Of a stretch of 64,000 nt of DNA, positions 59,177-64,000 are shown one piece after another (positions within the stretch are counted from its first letter, which is position 1; each line of letters begins with the position of its first letter). The translations under genes were made by a program, and so were the position numbers. Source of the stretch: Moniliophthora roreri (taxonomy: Eukaryota; Basidiomycota; Agaricomycetes; Agaricales; Marasmiaceae); the NCBI GenBank assembly GCA_001466705.2, contig LATX02000154.1:744001-808000 (forward strand), written 5' to 3'. The notes under the pieces are model-generated. The model did no database searches, was not told where the DNA came from, and worked only from the letters and a program-made list of their open reading frames with translations.

Positions 59177-59947
59177 ATGCCCAGATCGCGACAGCCCAGG
59201 CCAGCAAAACAGACTCCCTATCCCAAAGCCACGAAATCGGCGGCTTCGTCTTTCGGTCAGACGGACACTGGCCAAAGACCAGATCTAAAATCCGGAATCG
59301 AGACATTCAGACGCAGGACTAGGAACCCCAAATTGACCGTCAAGGAACGTTACGAGAGGATAAAGCACGCCCTTTCCGACCGTCTGTGGTTGCTTCGTGA
59401 ATGCGAAGCTGCTCTCGAATGTTACCAGGAGGAGCGCTACGCAGACAATTTGGAAACACCTCCTTTTCTCGAGCAAGAGAAAATCGGGGCTCTTGAACAG
59501 ATGCTTAGGGAGTCGCGCCGATTCTCGAAGTGGTATCCCCCAAGACCGACATCCATTGACAGGTTGCCTGATTCGGCTGCTGTTAATCACCTCAATGCGT
59601 GTTTAGCTAGGTGTCCCAATCTGAATGGCCGGTTGACGGACGGGGACAGGGAACTCTTGGTTCGAGATGAAGATGGGATAACTCTCGATGAGTTATCAAA
59701 GCAATATAAGGAGGAAATCACTGCTTGTTTGGAAGGGGTGCAGAAGGAACATGGAATTGAGACCAGGAAACTTGCCAATTGGAAGGTCCGAGACACGGTG
59801 AGTCACTTGATTATGCTATCGTCTAAACGCAAAAGCTGAAAAAAATTATAATCTCTTCTCGAGGTCGCACAGCGTGTGAAAGGTGTCGAATATGTTGAAG
59901 ACAAATGGGACAAATGGTTTATTGATGATTCAGTTGAATGGCTGTAG
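59177..59947 (+). CDS. Hypothetical conserved basidiomycete protein
   Basis: Two exons, the first 59177 to about 59798 (donor GTGAGT after VRDT) and the second to the TAG at 59947, encode about 236 residues. The start MPRSRQPRPAKQTPYPKATK is basic and disordered. The rest is helical: NPKLTVKERYERIKHALSDRL, WLLRECEAALECYQEERYAD, ESRRFSKWYPPRPTSID and a C-terminal EDKWDKWFIDDSVEWL. No family recognised. Confidence 0.7.
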
Positions 59948-60401
59948 TTTTGTGCAAGCCTCCTATGTCTGCATGTATGAATGGCATTCATTTTCTGTTC
60001 CTTGAACTGAGCCGCTATTTGACGACTGGGTCACACCAACCCATACCTCAACTTGAGTCCTCAGATGTCCTTATTCTGAATAACTGCATCAATAGATGGA
60101 GTGTGAACATCAATACCGTTATCGGTGCGCTTACAGGATACGTCAAACATTGCCATCCTGCCGAGCCTAAGCCTATCATCTCATCACCTCAAAATGACTG
60201 AGGACTACGCTCTTCAACTTTGAACCAGTGTAAAAACGTAGTGTTACAGTAGTATGAATGATATACGTCCGCCGCACTCTTTCGGCTTGTGATTTTAGAT
60301 TTGGTAGCTGCTGAAGTCATTGCAATCAGTCCTGAATGTCAACCTGATTAGCGAACGAGCAATAAAGACAGGGACAACTTGGGTGGGCTTTCTTCCGAAA
60401 A
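59948..60401. other. Intergenic
   Basis: 454 bp downstream of the 59177 gene. An open frame at 59938-60201 overlaps it and shows no resemblance to any family. Nothing supported. Confidence 0.45.
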
Positions 60402-61410
60402 TCAAGTGATGTATTCTTCTATGATCTTCATAACTACCCACTGATAGCTTTGACGGAGAATTGGTGATCCTCCTGTATTCAGGCGGAACCGCAAAGACAC
60501 CTCCATTAAGCTGATACGGGCAGCTATAGAACACCGAGCCTCAGGTACTGAAATTGTCTGGTCGGATTGCTTGGCAGTGTTGGTGATCGTCGATGAGGGC
60601 AGCGCGGGGAAAACCTTTGGCCAAAAGTCATCGAGAGAATGATCGGCCAAATTAGTGGAAAGTGTAGTACTCGGCTGCAATCGAGTAGAGAGTCACGAAA
60701 GGTGAAGGGGAGAAGCAGGAATCACGACGAGGTCCGTAGAGTTGCTGGTAGATTCGAGCACGTAAAGTCACCCCTTTTCTCTTCATCGCGCTACGATCAT
60801 TCAATGATGAGAGCTTTGCGGCCTCGGCCCTCTACAAAAGGAGCCGTCGTCCGGATCCCAGAACTCGTCGACCATCAGGCGACCCGCAAAATGAGGGCTC
60901 TTTCTGGAGATGTCTGTTTCGGTTACTAGTTCCACATGAGTCGACTTGAGTTGCGCAGCTTGCTTTCACTCATCGCCCATCAATGTTGGTTTTGACTCGC
61001 TGGTACTGGATAGTTCATTCATACCAATTCCAGCCCAGAGACCAAGACGAGCCGTGCACGTCGCGACCGGAGATTCGGCTCCTGAGTTCGTCAAGGGCAG
61101 TCTGGCAAGCGTAGATAGATAGGGACTAGGCAGTTGATTGGGGAAAAGGAGTGGATAGGCGCGCGGCTGTTGGAACCGTGTCCGTAATCGCATCTTCGGC
61201 ACCGACACACCTTGGCAAAACCAAAACGTCAGGATATGCGATAACCATGAAAGGGTCTTTCTCGGGGCCATTTTCTACACAGTACCCCCTCAGTTCAAGG
61301 GTCTTGAGGCTTGGGCAGTTGTTGCTACATTCTCAAGTTCCTCTGTATTTACTCTCGTGCATTTTGTGGTGGCGGCGTCTGTCTACGAGCTTCGCAAATT
61401 AAATGACTTG
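60402..61410 (-). pseudogene. Decayed F-box/LRR-like gene remnant
   Basis: On the minus strand two separated blocks resemble the leucine-rich region of agaricomycete F-box proteins: CPSLKTLELRGYCVENG then VPTAARLSTPFPQS (about 61340-61140), and DDFWPKVFPALPSS with SVPEARCSIAARISLMEV (about 60640-60500). In between are in-frame stops: a TGA just before the first block, and a TAG after PQSTA, beyond which the same frame continues ACQTALDELRSRIS. No start or splice arrangement restores a frame, so this is probably a pseudogene or relict. The family assignment rests on memory of similar proteins. Confidence 0.4.
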
Positions 61411-61683
61411 CACTACAATCTAGGTGTCAGCGAAGACATGTTGAAAATGGAAAAGGTTCCCAGAGGCATTGGGTTCAAAAAAGGTAGTTATTACTATGCT
61501 AAACTAAAGCGATATTGAATGCTATAATGCTAAACTTCGTGAGTGTCATGTCAAGAGGTATGTAAACTGTCTGCTGAACCAGGCAGGTGAGGGTATTTTC
61601 GCAATTATATATACAAAGGTAGGCAAAAACATTTCGCCTTGGAAGGAGTGTGTATCGTCAAGGTCCTGTCCTTCAGACCATCG

Positions 61684-63256
61684 TCATCGCTTTAACAACC
61701 TCTCATGTAATTCCGCCCCCTTCAACCTCGCCCGGAGGTACTCCAGTCTTGCTTCATACCTTCCGATCACCTCTTGCCTCCGCCTGCGAACATCCGCCAC
61801 TTCGGGATCGACTTCAGCTTCCCCGTCCGAGTATGGCATTGACTGACTGGACTTGACATCCGATGAAGTCCTACCGCGCTCAGCAATTGTTGTAAGAGGA
61901 AGATGACCTGTACTTCGGGATATAGTGGAATCCTGCTTGGGAGTGGAAAGGTACGTGGATGTAGATTGGGAGTGGAATGCGGATGTTAGGGAAGACAATG
62001 ATCCTTTGCGTTTCGGTGGTGGGCGTGCGGCTATGGTGACTGCTCGCTGAGGTCGCTTTGTCGGTGTAGTAGGTTCTGAAACGGAATGCATAGAGATTGC
62101 GCGTGATGAAATGGACGAAAGCGACCCTTTTCGTTGCAGTGAAAGTAATAAAGGAGACGCTCGAGACGACGGCGTATTTCTATCTCTTTCCCATATGGTA
62201 CTTGAACGCGACGATGAACCCGACACTGAGGTTATAACAGCAGAAATGGATCGGCTGGACTCTGTCCGAGATCTCGAATGGCGTACAATGGGGTTGGCCG
62301 GCCAGTTGGCGCTTACAACTGTCTCTGCTATAGGTGTACTGGAACTGGGTTTACCCTTGTGCACTTTGGCAATAGTCGATCGCTCGAGGTCGTTAAAGGC
62401 ATCTATGACGCGCCTGCCTTCCTCTTCTAATTCGATTATGGCCTGTCGAATGTCCTTGGTGGTGTTTAAGCCGCCGTCTTCGAAAATGTCATCTCCCATG
62501 GCTTTTGTTGACACATTCAATGAGTGCGACAATGGTCCGTCCTTTCTAGTGCTATGCGTAGCACTGATAGGGCTTAATGGAGGTGAGAATGTCGTCGAAC
62601 TGAAACTGGTTTTCCGAGATGATAATGAGACGGCGTCGTTATGGGTGCTGGATGAAGCGGAATGTATGGATATGTCGCTGCTGGACTTTCGGGATAAAAT
62701 TTGAGGAATGAACGCTCGTTTAAGATTTATGGGTGCACTGGGTGCTTGAGAAACGACAGTGGAGTCCTTCAAGGATGATTTACGTCCTGTTGCCCGTCGG
62801 ATGAGGCTGGCTACGCCCAAAGTGACAGTGTTTGGTTTCAAGCGGGGTGAGGTAGGCGGTTCATCATGCGGAGTTAGTTTAGATCTAGGTGGACTAGACG
62901 GCGCGAATTCGACTGTCTTTTTGACCCTCAGAGAAGCCTGAGCGTTTGCTATGACCCGATGATATGAGCGCCCAACGCCAGGAAAGTAAGAGCATAGTGC
63001 TCACCTTCGTCAATATGAACAGACATCGGAATAACATGAGACTCGATTGGAATGACATGGGACTCAATTGGGATGATTGTGGTATCAGAGAAACGCTCGA
63101 AAAGATCCTGACGGAGGAGTCTGTATTCATCGTCACTGAATCTCGGTCAGATTCTCTTCCGGTCGACAATGAAGAGGGAAACCAAAGGGAAACTCACTCT
63201 AGCAGCCCTTGAGAGTGAGACGCGGCGAGCTCGTTGAGACGTTGGGCCAGGGCCAT
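61684..63256 (-). CDS. Hypothetical Ser-rich protein with C-terminal coiled coil
   Basis: Three exons. The first starts at 63256 (MALAQRLNELAASHSQGLL), and the second begins at the AG after GAGATTC and continues DDDEYRLLRQDLFERFSD. A short repeat follows (IPIESHV twice). The long last exon encodes a Ser-rich, disordered stretch (SSSTHNDAVSLSSRKTSFSS, RRATGRKSSLKD) with a helical block ATKDIRQAIIELEEEGRRVID-like around residue 190 and a C-terminal coiled coil RRQEVIGRYEARLEYLRARL. The N-terminus MALAQRLNEL...DDEYRLLRQ is a conserved opening in basidiomycetes. Function unknown. The second intron was resolved only with the AG at 62954-62953 or so. Confidence 0.7.
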
Positions 63257-63867
63257 AGTGGAAGGGAAGAAACAGAAAAGGAAGCGGGGAGTAATTGCAT
63301 TTTTTTTTGGTCAGGGGTCCATTTAGCCGTTGGCACTCTTCGCGTTTTCGATCACAAGCCCCGGCAGCGAGTTTGTACCGAACAATTCTACATGTCGACT
63401 TGCTGTAATGGCGTCAACCAGCAGCACCTTGCCACTGCTTGATCAGGGATTCTCCATTCGACAATTTTTTATATTCTTGACCCTTGAATTTCGACTCATA
63501 TACTCGTATACAGTCGAGCAGGGAGAGGATTCGTCGGCAACCTCCTGAAAGATTCTAGATGCGATGGCTATGTGCCCAGATCATACAATGCATCAATCTG
63601 GCATGCATCGCCAGTGCATGATACAATCATTCCATGTGCTGCTGTGGTGGCTAGCATCATGACTCGTCAATCTCCAAGGATCCAAGCTCATCGTCAGTTC
63701 ATCGTCTCGAGAATTCTATAGCAAGTATGTAGTAGTACTTCTGCCGCACCTTGAACCAGAAAAAAGGAACGGTCCTTATAGGCCTTATTCAGGCATACAT
63801 TCACGCGTTCGATCAGTCAACTGATCGTTCTTCCTGCCAGCAACTCGAGTCAATCAACAGCCTGAAC
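63257..63867. other. Intergenic
   Basis: 611 bp. It contains a T10 run near 63300 that is likely promoter or 5' untranslated sequence of the 61684-63256 gene. No supported gene. Confidence 0.45.
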
Positions 63868-64000
63868 ATGTCGCCTAGGAGGCCGTGCAAAAGAAAAGCA
63901 GCCGTGACAGAACTTGAGGAATTCGAGTCCCATCAAAGGATCTGCAGGCTTATTGCCAATTTTTACCATGCCAATCATCCGGCCGCGTGTGGATGCACTC
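63868..64000 (+). CDS. Open reading frame entering from 63868, cut by the window end
   Basis: An ATG at 63868 opens MSPRRPCKRKAAVTELEEF, continuing HQRICRLIANFYHANHPAACG to the edge. It is basic and then helical with Cys/His. It may be the first exon of a gene continuing to the right. No family recognised. Confidence 0.3.
   Translation, partial: MSPRRPCKRKAAVTELEEFESHQRICRLIANFYHANHPAACGCT

Overview
The window is nuclear DNA from a filamentous basidiomycete, most likely an agaricomycete mushroom. Almost every gene is cut by many short GT-AG introns of about 48-65 nt with CTNA-type branch points, the genes lie 100-500 bp apart on both strands, and the proteins are fungal versions of housekeeping families (Sos7, Rpt2, RFC1, Sad1/SUN, LURP-one-like proteins, Hsp70-like/HSP12A ATPases). 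Most gene models below were joined exon by exon by eye, by requiring the reading frame to stay open across splice sites and the protein to match its family.

Layout. 0-3.6 kb: the end of a PA2G4/EBP1-type protein, the KEOPS subunit Pcc1, an ABM-like small protein and a GPI-anchored secreted protein. 3.8-9.1 kb: on the minus strand, a 22-exon citrate synthase with a C-terminal peroxisomal signal, and an MFS transporter. 9.4-13.7 kb: two small hypothetical genes, a disordered basic protein and the splicing factor Bud13. 14.4-23 kb: a secreted alkaline phosphatase, an aldo-keto reductase with an extra N-terminal region (one intron carries a small inverted-repeat element), a TIGR04076 protein and an EMB8-type hydrolase. 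23-30.8 kb: a PEBP protein, a small mitochondrial protein, PP2A catalytic subunit back to back with CCT5, and a DUF4112 membrane protein. 31-37.8 kb: the kinetochore protein Sos7, proline iminopeptidase, a family III CoA-transferase and a LURP-one-like protein. 38-48.9 kb: RFC1, a SUN-domain protein, a Sec14-like protein and an F-box protein. 49-64 kb: a Pro/Ser/Thr-rich protein, an Hsp70-like ATPase, proteasome ATPase Rpt2 divergent from a YIPF6-like protein, three unrecognised proteins, a decayed F-box-like remnant and an open frame running off the end.

No secondary-metabolite cluster, rRNA, tRNA, CRISPR array or complete autonomous transposon was seen. The strongest unusual signals concern gene structure. 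The citrate synthase contains a putative 3-nt exon next to its catalytic Asp and several exons of 13-23 nt. Three introns appear to start with GC. A stop codon and a start codon each sit alone in an exon. A 15-nt exon carries the catalytic His of the aldo-keto reductase. An antisense 325-bp open frame of foreign look fills most of RFC1 intron 1. A 165-bp MITE-like element enlarges an aldo-keto reductase intron. The PP2A tail has Val where Thr304 is expected.
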